Shown: positions 1-12,501, counted from the stretch's first letter. The stretch: DNA of 64,000 bases from Glossina fuscipes (GCF_014805625.2 NW_023998417.1:6922115-6986114); one strand, 5' to 3'. The notes: generated by a model not told the origin, from the sequence alone. Made by a program: numbers and translations.

Positions 1-833
1 ATGAATATTTATATTATTATATTATTATCTCTTAAATTTTCAATATTTTTTCAAAATTAAATAGCATGAAATATATCCATCAAACATGAATTTCCTGCCA
101 ATCCATCTTTTTACGGTCGTAACGTATGTAGATATGTAATAAATTTATTATTCTAAACTATACTATTAGGTAATGTAGTTGGTGGTAAGTTTTCTTTGCG
201 AGCACCCTATATACACATATTTCTTTTAAAGAGTTTTCCTCATTTATTTTCTTTCTTATTACTTACTACAATACTTCTCTCGAAACAACCTGTAGCTAGC
301 TGCTGACAATAATGTTTTTATCACTCATAGAAGAGAATTTTCACTCAACTCAACAGAATTGAACTTTTAAAAAAGCCTTAGAAGGATTATAATTTCCTTC
401 AAACTTTGTTGCATATTAATTGTAAGACTTTTTTTGGCCGCATGCAACATGGTTGTAACCAATATTATGTTTTAGGTTTATTAGCACAACATACACGCAC
501 AACATTCTGAAACTCCGAAATCGAAATATACTAAAAATGATAAACACTAGAAAAATATAATATTTCTCTCTGTTGTGTCTGTTTGCTCTCTTTATCTCGA
601 AATATTTAATCCTCTCTGAACGTGCTTGTATATGCATTATTGTATTATATGTGAACACCCTCTTTATTTATTGTGGTGCAATTTCAACCCAATCTTATAA
701 ATTGTAAGCTTGTAAAAAAAAAATGCACTCACATTCTCTTACTACGATATCTGTAAATAAAAAACAAGAACTTTTTTATTATTCTACCTCAGACGTAACT
801 GATTCTCTCGCATAAGCTTGCAACTTTCGATGG
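1..833. other. AT-rich non-coding DNA
   Basis: No open frame here has coding character, and no repeat longer than a short homopolymer was noticed. A TTAG/GTAATG juxtaposition near 170 looks like a weak splice-site pair but has a mediocre pyrimidine tract. The longest minus-strand open frame (416-658) is K/R/I/F-rich, as expected by chance in AT-rich DNA. Confidence 0.6.
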
Positions 834-938
834 GTATAGTAGTAGTAGTCGTAGTAGTAGTGGTAGTAGTAGTAGTAGTTGTGCTGTAGTAGTAATATAG
901 TGGTAGTAGTTGCAGCAATAGCAGCAGTAGTGGTAAAT
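834..938. repeat. (GTA)n imperfect trinucleotide array
   Basis: About 105 bases of interrupted GTA/GTAGTG units that end in AGC-rich triplets. Interruptions (GTCGTA, GTGCTG) show an old, degenerate array. Open frames on the minus strand here are Y- and T-rich by-products of the repeat. Confidence 0.9.
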
Positions 939-969
939 TGCTTAAAATAATGCCGATGATGATAATGGT

Positions 970-1004
970 GGCTGGCTAGCTCGCTGGCTGGCTGGCTGGC
1001 TGGT
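970..1004. repeat. (GGCT)n tetranucleotide array
   Basis: Runs of GGCT with one GCTAGCTCGCT interruption. An array with complementary units (AGCC)n lies 1.3 kb to the right at 2296-2320. Confidence 0.85.
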
Positions 1005-1042
1005 TGACTGATGATGGTAGTGGTACGCGGCAATGGTGGTAG

Positions 1043-1100
1043 CTGATGATGATAATGATGATGATGATGATAACGATGATAATGATAATGATGATGATGA
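1043..1100. repeat. (GAT)n/(AATGAT)n array
   Basis: An imperfect GAT trinucleotide array with AAT and AAC interruptions. It produces a poly-Asp/Asn open frame on the plus strand that I do not regard as a gene. Confidence 0.85.
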
Positions 1101-1217
1101 CGTCGATTGTAAAAAAGAGAATATAATAGAGAGTTGTTGTTATGTTCTCAGTGTGGCGGTTTTTTACTTATGCAAAATACAAGTAAGAAGTAAAAAACAT
1201 AAATGTAAAAAAAAAAA

Positions 1218-1299
1218 CAGCTCTAGCTGCAGCAGAAACAGAAACAGAAGCAGCAACAGCAGCTGCAGTCGCGGTAGCAGCAGTAACTCTAGCAGAGAA
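1218..1299. repeat. AGC/ACAG-rich low-complexity segment
   Basis: CAG, AGC and ACAGAA triplets dominate. In one plus frame this reads as Ser/Asn/Arg repeats. It is preceded by a poly-A run. It resembles the low-complexity sequence of fly introns and UTRs rather than a defined exon. Confidence 0.7.
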
Positions 1300-1492
1300 G
1301 CCATGATTGCGGTGCATGTGCATGCATATGTGCATAGCACAGTGATAGTGGTAGGCAAAAATGTGCATTGCTATCGCCTGGTGGATGACGTTTAAGAACA
1401 ACGTTAACGTAGAGAAGTTGACGTCGATGTACTCATTGTCATCGTGGTTGTTGGATTTTCGTTGTTGTGTGATATAATTTTGCAAATGACTT

Positions 1493-1585
1493 CGGCAGTC
1501 GCATAAACACAACGCATCCGATATGCAACGGAACGCATTTTCGGACGCGGCCCGAGTCGATCCGAGTAGCGTCCGATCGCGTCCA
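1493..1585. other. CpG-rich complex pocket (possible exon or promoter)
   Basis: About 90 bases with roughly fifteen CpG dinucleotides in otherwise CpG-poor DNA. All three usable frames are open for 28 to 74 codons. The plus frame has a short ATG-started ORF (1524-1607) that reads MQRNAFSDAARV at its start. Two minus frames are also open, so the strand is ambiguous. No clear acceptor or donor brackets the pocket. It could be a first exon, a promoter-proximal element or a conserved enhancer. The composition is observed; the function is inferred. Confidence 0.3.
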
Positions 1586-1795
1586 CCAATAGTAAATATT
1601 GTTTATTAACATACAAAAATACCATACGTTATTAACAATTTGACAACAACACATCAACAACAATTACAACTATTTCTTTTCTGTTTTTTTTTTTTGTTTT
1701 TTTTACTTACTATTCAACAACAAAATAGTAACAGCAACAAAATAAATTTGCAATAAATTTCAAAACAAAACGGGAAAAATTAATAATAATTTAAG

Positions 1796-1828
1796 AAAAA
1801 AAAAAAAAGAAAGAAAGAAAGAAAAAAC
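1796..1828. repeat. Poly-A followed by (GAAA)n
   Basis: A run of A leading into several GAAA units. This is a simple-repeat patch with no other signal. Confidence 0.85.
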
Positions 1829-2087
1829 AAAAAAAACAAAAAGAACAACAAATCAGAACAATAACAACAACAAGAGCAGTAAATAATAATAATTGTTTAT
1901 TTATTTTTTTGTTCTTCAATTTTCTTTTCTATTAAACAAAAAACGTCAACGTTATTGTCTCCTTCAATTACTGGCCCGGGTTGTTAGTTGTAAAGGAAAA
2001 CACACAACAAATCGAAAAATATTCTCTTGTATAACTTATAATCAAATATGTGTGTGGTGTGCGTGCGTTTGTTTGAATGTGCATGTG

Positions 2088-2090
<3 letters not shown>

Positions 2091-2119
<29 letters not shown>
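2091..2119. repeat. (GT)n microsatellite
   Basis: An uninterrupted run of about 14 GT dinucleotides, with more GT-rich sequence upstream. The Cys/Val-rich open frames crossing it are repeat artefacts. Confidence 0.95.
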
Positions 2120-2122
<3 letters not shown>

Positions 2123-2295
2123 ATATATGCACATATGCATTTGTATGTGAATTGTGTCTTTGTGTTGTTTGTGTTTTGTTTGGTTTTTGTCGTTATTTGT
2201 CAAATTTTAACGCGTTTTAACAACATTGGCAACATTTTTTTCGCCGTTATTTTTAGTTCGCAATCGCTGCAACACGCGCTAGCTCGCTCGCTAAT

Positions 2296-2320
2296 CAGCC
2301 AGCCAGCCAGGCAGCCAGGC
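2296..2320. repeat. (AGCC)n array
   Basis: CAGCC/AGCCAGG units preceded by GCTCGCTCGC. It is complementary to the (GGCT)n array at 970-1004. Confidence 0.8.
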
Positions 2321-2659
2321 TCGTTTTCCTCATTGCTCATACGCGCGTTCTTATTCTCTACTAATAATAATTCTCGGTTAAACGCCATAACATGAAGACA
2401 ATAAAGTTGTAATTGTGTGTAAATGCACGCGTTTTACAATCGATCCGTACTTTCAGTTCTATTCGTTTTTCTCTTTTTTTTTTTCGAAAATTCTATTCTT
2501 TTTTTTTGCTTTTTTTTTTTACAAAAAAAAATTCTTCAGTCTATTTTGCATTCACACCGTTTGTTTGTGTACTTTGTCGTTAAAGTTTATGTACGTTTTT
2601 CAGTTTTAATGAAGCGAAACAAAAATTATTATTAGTTTAAAAAAATATTCATTTTTAAT

Positions 2660-2667
<8 letters not shown>

Positions 2668-2701
<34 letters not shown>

Positions 2702-2752
2702 AAAACCAAAAAAAATTTTTATTATTTATTTTTTTTTTTTTTTTTTTTTTTT
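2668..2752. repeat. A33 tract followed by T24 tract
   Basis: A run of 33 A (2668-2700) is followed by a run of 24 T (2729-2752), separated by 28 mixed A/T-rich bases. The two tracts are self-complementary and could fold into a long A:T hairpin. Homopolymer lengths in assemblies are unreliable. Confidence 0.9.
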
Positions 2753-3330
2753 ACTTTAGAGAGAAGTTGTTAACTTTTATTACACTGTTTACGGCGGTTT
2801 TAACGAAAAATGTTCTATTACGTGCAGTTTACTTGTTCGTGTTTTTTGTTTTTTTGTTTTGTTTTTTTTTTTCTTTTTTTTTTTTGACAATTTATGCACA
2901 ATTAATACGTTTAGTGCGTAGTGCGTGAATGCATTTTTATTGCTGGCAAAGAAACAGGTCGTGCGATTTAATAAACAAGCGGAAGTGTTTTGATATGCAA
3001 GGTTTTCCAATGGATAATAAAAAAAAATACGAAAAAGAAAAGTTGGAAAATTATTTTAAAAATAAATTAGAAAACTCAAGAAGTGAAATAAAATAATAAT
3101 AATAATAATAAAAAATAACAGAAATAAAAACATAATTAAAATATATATTTAAAAAAAAATGTATTTCTAAACTACTTTGTGTTTCCTCCTATCAGCAGCG
3201 AATATGAATTATTAAAAATAAAATTTTGTTATAAAAGAATTTTGATATATATATTTGAAATTAACCAAAAAAAAAAATTTTCTTTACAATCATCAAAACA
3301 ATAATAATAATAATAATAATAAGGCAAAGG

Positions 3331-6300
3331 ATCTTTGCAGTTGATTCCAGGCGAGATATTTCCAAACATATTGGAATTCTCCGCTCATTTTGGAATTTTG
3401 TGTAGGCTTCGCCGATAAGATAGAAGAGAAATATTATTTCCTTCTTACAATAGTGCGGAATAATTTTGAAAAAACTTATCGTTTGACATGGGAGAACTTT
3501 TTGAAAATTCCTTTTTTTACTTTAGAAAACTTTTAGGCGGAAAAGTTGAAAAATTTAGTTAAAACACTCCTTCTTTCCCCTTTCGTATATTTTATGTCTC
3601 CTAGATGATTACAAAGATCTGTTTTTAATTTACTTTTATTGATCTGGTTAGGGGAAGCTGTGTACGCGTAGACAGTGAGTAGCAACATCGTCCATTAATT
3701 ATGGATTACCTTAAAAGCTGTAAATTTAATTTTTCTCTTTTGCTTTATTTTATATAAATAATTGAAGATAGTTGAAAAGGTTGATCTCCGCCCTAAAACT
3801 AAAAATAATTTGTTATTGACTTAGATAGATTTAGAGGTATATTAAAGTTATAATCATAAGCCGGCTCCAGTTCCTATAGATAAGAAAGAAGTGTTTTTTT
3901 TTTTATATTCCTTTTGTTGCTATAAAGCATCTCAGACTGTTCCGCATCTCAGACGATCCCGTCTGTCTCTCCATTCGATCAGTTCCCTGTCATCTATAAA
4001 TTCTGTTGCAGTTTTTTTAATACAAATTTTTAACTTGTAATATGTTTTGTTATGCAATCAAATCGGATTTGAAAAAAATTACCATCCGCCGAAAATCGCG
4101 CCTATTTTTTTAATGTAACGTAATGTATTTCTTAAAGAGCATTAGGAGGCTGCAAAAGTGTTGACCATTTTTTCACTTGAAAAAGGCATTTATTGAGAAA
4201 ATTCGGTGCAAAAATTTTCCATCGTCTTCTACAACATTTTAGCATATTTCTGGCCACATAACAATATCGTGTCGAAGAAACATATATTGATTTGGCAGCG
4301 ATCCATCCACCGACCCCTTTTTGCAATTCTTTAATTTTGTGGAGCCGCGTATCAGCCAAGCCATGCTTTTTCGATATGAACAAGTGCAAGTAATCTGATA
4401 TTGGAAGTGGAGACTTCCTTCGTATATTTCCCATTTCTTTATCATTTTTACTTGTAGAAGTTCCTGGACAAAATTTTTGCAATCCCTTAATAGTACAGAA
4501 CAAATATCGATTTGATATAAAGAATATCTCGATTTATTAAGATCGTCTCAAAGCTGTTCGAAAGGAGGACATTTTTTGAAAAATTAGTTTTTGATTTCTA
4601 TGTCCGCAAGCTTCCTTGGCTTTTCGCCGAAACTATAAAATCTCTTCAAGTCATTGCATTTTGTGTTCTATGTCCTCAATTTATCGCAGTTTGTCACTGG
4701 AAAACGGAAAGCTTTTTAGAATAGTTTCGTTTTTTTAAGTACAACAACCCACAATGTATCGTAATAAAGGAAGTAATAAGGCCGCAAGTACAAAGTACTA
4801 TTAATTAAAGCATATAGGTGCAGGCTTAGCCGAAATTAAACTTTAATGTGTTTGCACATATTTTCTTGTGATCGAAATGAGTTTTAAAGGTTTTGAAAAT
4901 GCCCGCTTCAAGAACTTGGAGTTTCAATTCATACAAATGCCTATGGTGTAGATCTAGTTGCACACAATATTCTTTCTTCAAATTCTTAGATTACGCGCCA
5001 AGATCGGAAAAAAGCTCTATAGAAATTTTTTCTGCGCGATTACGCCTAGTTTAGCAAAGTATAGAGGAAGTAAAGCAATGCAAGTTTCTTTTTTCTCGCT
5101 TCATTTAAAATTCTAAAGCAAACTTAAGAAGTCTTTACATATCAATCTTAAAAATCTTTTAAAAATAATTCGCTTTTTGAAATCGAATATGCTGTCTTTT
5201 TATTTGCAGGGCGTCCTTGGCTAATTTGATATCTTAATAAATCGCCAAATTTTTTTAAAAAAATAATAAAAAAAAAAATCTGAAGATTTTTAATTGTAGG
5301 GACCATTTGTCAATGGAAGAAAAATGCCTCAATTGTTCCCGCTCGGTATTTCGTTGAATTTGTCGAAAATATTTCAAAATAAATGCTAAACAATTCCGTT
5401 AAATCATATCAACATTTTTCTTCGAGATAAGTTGTTCATAATTTATAGTTTTCGTTCAAACAGATTCAGAAAAAATACTTCCAAAGCTGTCTTGAGTCTC
5501 TTGTCATGATTGCATTTTTCCTGTAATGATAGCAAAATTTCACAAGAAGGTTGGTCTGAAACTTTTTCTTCGGATATTTGGATTTAAATTTCTTTTTATG
5601 AATTTATTGTTTGACTTATAGAGCACAAAAAAATACCTTTTCTTTGCGCAAGACTATCTTTCCTTAGACTGAATGTTTGAAAGATGTATTTAGAGCAAAC
5701 AATAGATAGAATATTTTACCCTTTATTTTATTACTTAAATGGAAATGGACCTTAAAACATATGGGAGGGATGAAATCTGTAAATCTTATTATAATAATAG
5801 GAATAAACAGAGCTAATCTTGCGAAGCTTTCATTCATCAAAAATCCAGTGATCCATACCTTTTCAAGCAGTCGTACCGAAAATTCCCTCTACTCACAATC
5901 AGCCTGTTTTCACATGGCCGATCATTGACAAGAAAGGACAACGCCATACAAAGCTTTTATTGACATAATAAAATCAAAAATCTTTCTCTTTCATCTCTCA
6001 CTGGGAAGCGAACATAATGTTTGGTAACTTACTAACCGTTCCTTTCTTTTTTTTTTATTAAGTGTAATGTTCACGGTATAAAAAAAAATTTTGCCGTTTT
6101 CTCTACTAAAGCGATGGCGATGAAGAAATGGGAGAAACAACAATGTTCAAATGTGGCAAATAAACCACAAAAATTTACTTTGTTATGTCATCTTCAATGC
6201 TTTATTAAACCTGCACCATATCACTGTCGAAACTTAGAACAATGCCTGGGCGAAGACTAGATCGATTTTTGTAAGATCAAATATGACGGGTTTTTGATAT

Positions 6301-8880
6301 ATGAAAATTGGATTGTAAAGCTGAAGCAGAATTCCATCCTCCGTTTGAAACAACTTTCTGAATAGTTAATTAACTGCACATACATTTCTAATTTTAAACA
6401 AACAATCTTTCTTCTTATACCGAAGAAAAATGTTTTTTTCCTCTAAAACTATTTCCTTTCGCTTAAATTCTATATTAAATCACATATTTACTGGAAAATT
6501 TACCTTAACTGCAGTATACTTACTACTCTCTGTTAATATAATTTTTTTTTTTTTTGTTTATGGCGTCTTTTATCTCTTTTCATTTTTCTCTAAAAGTCTC
6601 AAAAAAAAAAAAAAAACGAAGAAAAAAATGCATTAATTTACCCAACGTAGACAGTAAAAAACCCAAAGGCAAAAATTAAAAACAAAAACGAAAAAAACGA
6701 CAAATTCACGGAGAAAAAACCTTCAACTTTAACAATTTTCAATCAGAAAAATAAAAAAAAATTTGAAAAAATACATCAGAAAAAAAAAAAGCAACGAAAG
6801 AACCCTCTTAAATAGAATAGAAAAAAAAGTTTAACCAAAATATTTCTTCTTTTTTTTTTTTTTTGTTTTTTTTTTTTTTTGGATACTTTTTATTCTTTAC
6901 TTTTCATTTTCATTAATTTTTACGTTCGTACACCTTCTTTATCAGCCATTCCTGTTACTTACTGTCTGCTTATTGTATACACTAAAAAAAACTGCTGCCA
7001 GAGAGTTCTTAACTAAACTTTGCCGTCGGGATTTCCGCAAAAAAAAAAAAAAACAAAAAAAAAACAAGAGAAAAAAGAAATTTATATGAATTGTGGATTT
7101 AGAATAAAAGAAAGAAAAGTAGTATAAATTGAAGTTAATTTTTATATAAAACCATTGAAGCATTTTACAAAAACAACATATTGAACTATTCGCTAAGAGC
7201 GGCATCCGCTTTAGAGCTTCTATTCAACAACCCTGCATCAACTTGAAAATGTTTACTAATTGTTCTCAGATGTTAGCTTACGAATATAAATAATTTAATT
7301 TTAATCACTTTTGTAAATTCAAAAAATTTATTGTCGACCTCACCCCAGAAATTGTTGAAGACAAAAAAACTCAAGGAACGTGTTTACTTCTTAACTCGAC
7401 TAGTAGACTAAAGTTGTTAATGTTCACGTTTTATTTTTGAAATAAAACTGGTTTTCTATGATCATCAAATAATTTGGACTCAGGTCTTCTTTGATACAAA
7501 ACGCTTCTTCTGTAAAGAAACTATAAGAAACTTTTTAATTGATAACAACAGAAATCTTGAACTCATAAAGGTTTTTGCTAAAAGATAATTAGACCGCGCC
7601 TATGTTTTTAGTTAAGTTTTCCAGATCTTTTAGCTGAAAGCTAAATTATTTATTTATAATTATTAGTTCGTCCTTTAATTGATCAGCAACAGAGTAAGAG
7701 ATTCGTAAGAGAGCTGAAATTGCTTTCTCCTTCCTTTAAAGATTTTCACAAACTAAGTAACGAAATATAAGTTATTCCCACAAATGTTCCGTATTAGAAT
7801 GAAGAAAGAAAGTTAAAAAAATTTGTAAAAATACCTGCTTAGGAAATCAATAAAATCAAGAAGAAAGAACGATTTAACAAGGTCTAATGGTTTCAGAGAT
7901 TTTTTAGGTAGCTAGTGTTCAAGTGACAAGCCGTCGATCATGCAGGCACATCAGGACATTTAAACTGCGAAGTTAACAGCGTCTCGCCTGCTTAACTGAG
8001 ATGCGCCAAAATTTATTTGAAGAAAAGGTTGCTTCGTCTCTTCGCAAAGTTCCCTCGAACACTACCAAGTTACAAAATTAGTGCTAAAAAAAAAAATTGA
8101 TCCCTTTTTCATTCCATTCCATGAACTAGCAAAAGCGATTTTAATGCAATTATATTAAATGTCAAAAGGGTTCAATTCACTTTAAAAGGAATAATATTGC
8201 TAACCGTATGGCAGTTTTGTGTTATTTTTAAAACTTAAAGGATTGGAATCCTTTTGCTTTATGTATAGCATAACTTTTATAAGCTAATGAAATTGCTGAG
8301 TTATTCCTTTCATTGAGATTTTGATTTCCAAATTTTTAAATAAATGAATAAAGTTTGAAATGCGTAAAGGGAAAGAGCTTATGACTGCCGCCCATGAACA
8401 GCAAAATTTTGCGAGAGTTACCCTTTAATATGCACAAGGGACGAGACGGTAATTTAATTCTATGAAAGATTCATAAAAATTCAATATATATTTTTGATTA
8501 AAAGCATAAGACGCAAAAAATCCTTTTTGTTAGAAGGATTTTCTTTTTCTGATTTAATGAAATTATTTTACTAACAAAAACAATAAAATTCAAGATTATT
8601 TCTAATATATTTTTTTGATCTGCTTCGCCTTATTGGTCTCATTAAAACATGAGCGGATTTAGTACAAAATGTGTCCAAATATTGAACTTCTTTCTCTTTT
8701 TTATATTGACATTACTTCGTATGCCTTTTTTGGAATATTATTTAAAGAATTCGTGGTAGGGGCAAGAAAATGGAAAATAAATTTGTTTGCATTTTTTTTT
8801 TTTTTTTTTTTTTGGAAATATTTACTACTTTTTCATAAATGTACATATGTTCCTTCTTTTATTAGTGTTATTACAATTAA
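3331..8880. other. Mostly unique AT-rich non-coding DNA
   Basis: No repeat array beyond short homopolymers (6851-6881, 8791-8814) and no recognisable gene. The longest frame is a 123-codon minus-strand ORF at 4132-4503. It has mixed composition but no motif I recognise, and its length is about what chance allows in 64 kb of AT-rich DNA. Good-looking plus-strand acceptors occur at 5210 (TTTATTTGCAG) and near 5300, but stop codons follow in every frame. Confidence 0.6.
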
Positions 8881-9016
8881 TTTAGCCAGAGAAATAAATT
8901 TAGATAGTAAGGTCTTAAAGCACTGGCGTCTAAGTATATTGGTTTCGTTGCAAACTCTACGCTCATCGAGTTGTTAGTCGAGATCCTTTGCTTACTCGTT
9001 CACTCAGACAGATATT
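8881..9016 (+). mobile_element. SINE-like dispersed repeat, copy A
   Basis: Aligns along its length with 21007-21170. Shared blocks are the left edge ATTAATTTRGYCAGAGA, an internal GTCTTAAAGC word, ATCGAGTT/ATTGAGTT, CTCGAGAT-like sequence, and the right-end word CACTCAGACARATAT. The left half looks vaguely like a tRNA A box (TAGCCAGAGAA), but the B-box region has diverged in this copy. It ends next to a T-run. Family assignment is inference from the internal comparison; no known family name is claimed. Confidence 0.6.
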
Positions 9017-10400
9017 TTTTTTTATTTTATGAAAAAGCTAACAACAAATTCAATTTATCCACCAAATTTGAAATGTAGATGCGCACGATGGATTGATATT
9101 TAATTTCCCATGTCAGCTGAGTTTAAATAAAATCCATTTCTTAGGACAATTTGCACTATCTTCAATCTTCAATCTTCAATCTATCTTCAATCTAAATTCT
9201 AAAGAACATTCGCCGATAACGAGTGCTTAACAACGTCATCTGTCAACAGTATTTGACGATAGTTAGTCTTCTAGTTAGCTTTTACAGAGAGCCTTGTCAA
9301 TCCAAAAACAAAATTTTCAACTGGCATGCATGTCGAAGCAAAATCGAAAATAGTCTTCCATATTAAAATATTAGATCGGTCTAAATTGTGTCCTTCCACT
9401 AGGTTTTCCAGTTGATAGATTTTCTAAAGATTATTAGTGTGCTTTAATGAACTATTTTTTATTTATTTACCGAAAGTTTTTTCAATAGATAGGGACGAAT
9501 TTATCTAAAAAATTTATCGTTTCATGAATGGATTTTCCTAATAAGGAATGAATGACTTCAATACACTGCTAAGTCGACATATGAATAATTAAAACCTATA
9601 TTTCTAAAAGTTAGGGGCCGATAATGTAAACTATATACCAAATCCTTGCGCCAAACAACGTAGCGCTCTTGTGGCTTATTCGTATGTACTTTAGCAAAGA
9701 GTAAGAATGGAAATTCAATGCTGTCAGTTCATCTGGCTGCGACATTACACTCGCTCGCATATTCATCTGCCAGTTTCGAATAAATACATAATTTCTAAAA
9801 AACTATTAGTAAACGATTTATATTTATAAAAACCTCTCGCTCCGGCCACATCGCACATTTCATATCTTACGAAATAATTTTATAAAAATGAAATTAGTTC
9901 GATTTCTCCTCACATTGTTATATGGTGTTGACCGTTTTAGATATTTGTCGCAATATTACTGCCCAGATAATTCTAAACTACTAATGACATATAGATTTTA
10001 AACGACATTAAGTTGTTAAAGCTTAGCAACTCGATTTAGCATAACCTTCACTTAAATATCTCATTCATAGGCGTGGAATACTTTAACCAAAGTCCCGCTT
10101 AAAGTTAACGCATACCAATGAACAAATTTTGCATTTAACAACCATAAGACTCTTTTTCTTTTTGTTTTTTTTTTTTTTTGCAATGCTTAAGGAAAACACA
10201 AAGTAGAGAATTATAAAAATAATAATAAAAACAGAAAAAAGCTTAATGAAATAAGAAATTAAAAGGCGGAAAAGAAATTCTTTAACAACGTGTTTTTAAC
10301 CTAAAAAAAGAAAAACGACAAATTTACGCATAAAATGATAAACATTTCTTTTAATAAGAATTCTTGAAAGAACGTGTTAATGTCTCAGAATGAATACATA
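9017..10400. other. AT-rich non-coding DNA
   Basis: Contains a short (TCTTCAA)n minisatellite at 9158-9193, with about four seven-base units and one partial unit, and short T-runs near 10155. No gene-like signal was found. Confidence 0.6.
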
Positions 10401-10406
10401 AACTTC

Positions 10407-10503
10407 TATATATATATATATATATGTACATGTGTGTATATATATATGTGTAAATATGTATATATTTATATACATATATATATATTTATATATAAATCTC
10501 TAG

Positions 10504-10538
<35 letters not shown>
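10407..10538. repeat. (TA)n/(TG)n compound array
   Basis: Interrupted TA dinucleotides with TGTG and TTTATA islands. The 68-codon Tyr/Ile frame over it is an artefact. Confidence 0.95.
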
Positions 10539-10542
<4 letters not shown>

Positions 10543-11106
10543 TTTTCTTAATTTCAAATCTTTTTTTTAGGTTTTTTTAACTAAATGTAAGAAATTAATA
10601 AAAAAAAGAGAGTAGAGAAAATTTTTATTGCCTGGGTTTTTATGTTTGTTAATTTGAAACAAATAAAAAAAATAAAAAAAATTGTGTGTAATTGACAACA
10701 ACATAATAAAAAGAAGAAAAACGACAACAACAACTAGTGCAATCAATATCTATATATAACTTAACGCATATAAACAATTACTTACATGTGGCATAGACAG
10801 GCTATTGAAAAAAAGAAGCGAACAGAAATAAATGAAATTTTTTTAAATTATAATAAAAAAAATTATAATAAAAAAAAAAAGAAATATCACAAAATAATTA
10901 AAAAAGTATCACAATTTTGTTACTTTTGAATTGTTTAACACAGGACCTGGAATTAAATCAAGCATTCCCCCGCCCCGTAAGCATATAAACACCTAAATAC
11001 CACAAATACCAACGAGTTCAACTATAGTAGATAGCACAGAGTATAGACCTGTGTGTGCGCGCGCGGTTTGTTTGTACGTTTGTGTATGCATGTGTGTGTA
11101 CCGGTC

Positions 11107-11148
<42 letters not shown>

Positions 11149-11149
11149 T

Positions 11150-11187
<38 letters not shown>

Positions 11188-11228
11188 ATGAGTGCTTGTG
11201 TGTGCGTGTGCGTGTGTGTGTGTGTGTG
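11107..11228. repeat. (TA)n and (GT)n compound microsatellite
   Basis: Two long TA runs separated by GATTATG, then a GTGTGCGTGT-type run. Alternating purine-pyrimidine sequence of this length is prone to non-B structure. Confidence 0.95.
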
Positions 11229-12292
11229 AGTATGTGTCTGTGTATATCTCTTAGAGATATATACATCTGACCTTTCTCTTCCTTACTAAAAGCGTTTGAG
11301 CGTATGTGTAGTTACAAAATATATATATGTATATATTTATAAATAACACATATCAAAAATAACATTTAAAAAAAAAACAAAAATAACAAAAAAAATATAT
11401 AATTAATAACAACAAAAAAAGAACAAAAAATCAAAAAAACACACACACATAGCAAACAAAAAACAATAATAACAACATAGCCACCATAACCAACAATTAA
11501 ACAATAACACGAAAATCCCTACAAATACTGTATATAACCTCAATAGTGATAGCAGTGACTAACAACATCACCGGCAGCAGCTGCAGCAGCAACAGCAACA
11601 ACTAACTAATGTCTGAAATTATCATTAACGTGAATGTATAACAACATTAAACAAATAGAATACAAGCAAAAATATTAACACAAAAAACAAAGTGTGGCTT
11701 TTTTTTTCGCTTTTATTTTTGTGCAAAGAAGAAGGAAAAAAGCGAAGTATAGAGGAAAACGAAATAAAAATTAAAATTGGAAAAAAATTTCGTTTATTAT
11801 ATACTTTGCGTGCCACAATTAACAGCAACACACAGTCTTCTGTAACAATAACATCAAAAGTAGCAACAACATAATCTACAGCAGCAATAATAGTATCAAC
11901 ATCAACCTCAACATCAGCATCATCATCGTCACCATCGTCACCATCGGCAGCAACAGCAACAGTAACCATAATACCACCTTTGGCCATCATTAGCTTTAAT
12001 ATATATATATATATATATATAACGCATAATATATACACACACATTAACCAACGCACACAAACGTATCACTCACTACTACTTTTGCAACAACAATAACAAC
12101 AACTACTACTACTACTACCACCATCATTACCGCAACCGCTCTTGTGTATGGATGATGTATCTTTTGTTTATTATTATTCGCACAGTATTCTAGACGGGTG
12201 TGTGCGTGCGTACGTTTTACGTGTGCTCCCCTTGAAAATAAAAATTGAAAATTGCAAAATTTTCATTTTCCAAGCATTTTAATTTAAAAATA
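11229..12292. other. Low-complexity non-coding stretch
   Basis: A-rich and CAA-rich sequence, an AGC/ACC patch (11570-11610, 11880-11990), a (TA)n run at 11999-12021 and (ACT)n near 12105-12120. The longest frames here (minus 11625-12056, plus 11692-11874) are low-complexity Asp/Val, Lys or Ser/Thr strings. I see no convincing exon. Confidence 0.6.
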
Positions 12293-12412
12293 AATATATA
12301 TATTTATATATATATCTATATACATATATATACATATATATACATATATATACATATATATATATATATATACATATATATACATTTATAGATATATATA
12401 TATACATATATG
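12293..12412. repeat. (TACATATATA)n decamer minisatellite in TA-rich DNA
   Basis: At 12321-12360 the decamer TACATATATA is repeated four times exactly. It is flanked by longer TA runs and further imperfect units up to 12412. Confidence 0.9.
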
Positions 12413-12501
12413 TGCGTGCGTGTGGATGAAAATAAAAAAGAAAATAAATAAACCCTTACACCAACACAGCAAACTCTTACTCTAACAAACGTCGATTTGA
12501 A

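Larger units (their letters stand above)
1641..3330. other. Homopolymer- and microsatellite-rich non-coding stretch
   Basis: CAA-rich and A-rich runs, a (GAAA)n patch, a (GT)n array, an (AGCC)n patch, many T-runs, and (AAT)n patches near 3095 and 3300. The CAA/AAC-rich style is common in fly UTRs and introns, but no exon boundary could be fixed. The open frames are low-complexity (F/C/V- or K-rich) and are rejected. Confidence 0.6.

Noticed and set aside
1033..1395. 120-codon plus ORF with Asp/Asn and Ser/Asn runs
   Set aside because: Built from (GAT)n and (AGC)n arrays; no complex domain and no splice support.
4132..4503. 123-codon minus-strand ORF, the longest mixed-composition frame
   Set aside because: No recognisable motif, no splice context and no codon bias. 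One frame of this length is roughly what chance predicts across six frames of 64 kb at this AT content.
5170..5330. Two strong plus-strand acceptor sequences (near 5210 and 5300)
   Set aside because: Every frame after them is closed within a few codons and no donor is in range.
11625..12056. 143-codon minus ORF
   Set aside because: Composed of translated (TA)n, GAT/GAC triplets and T-rich sequence; composition explains it fully.
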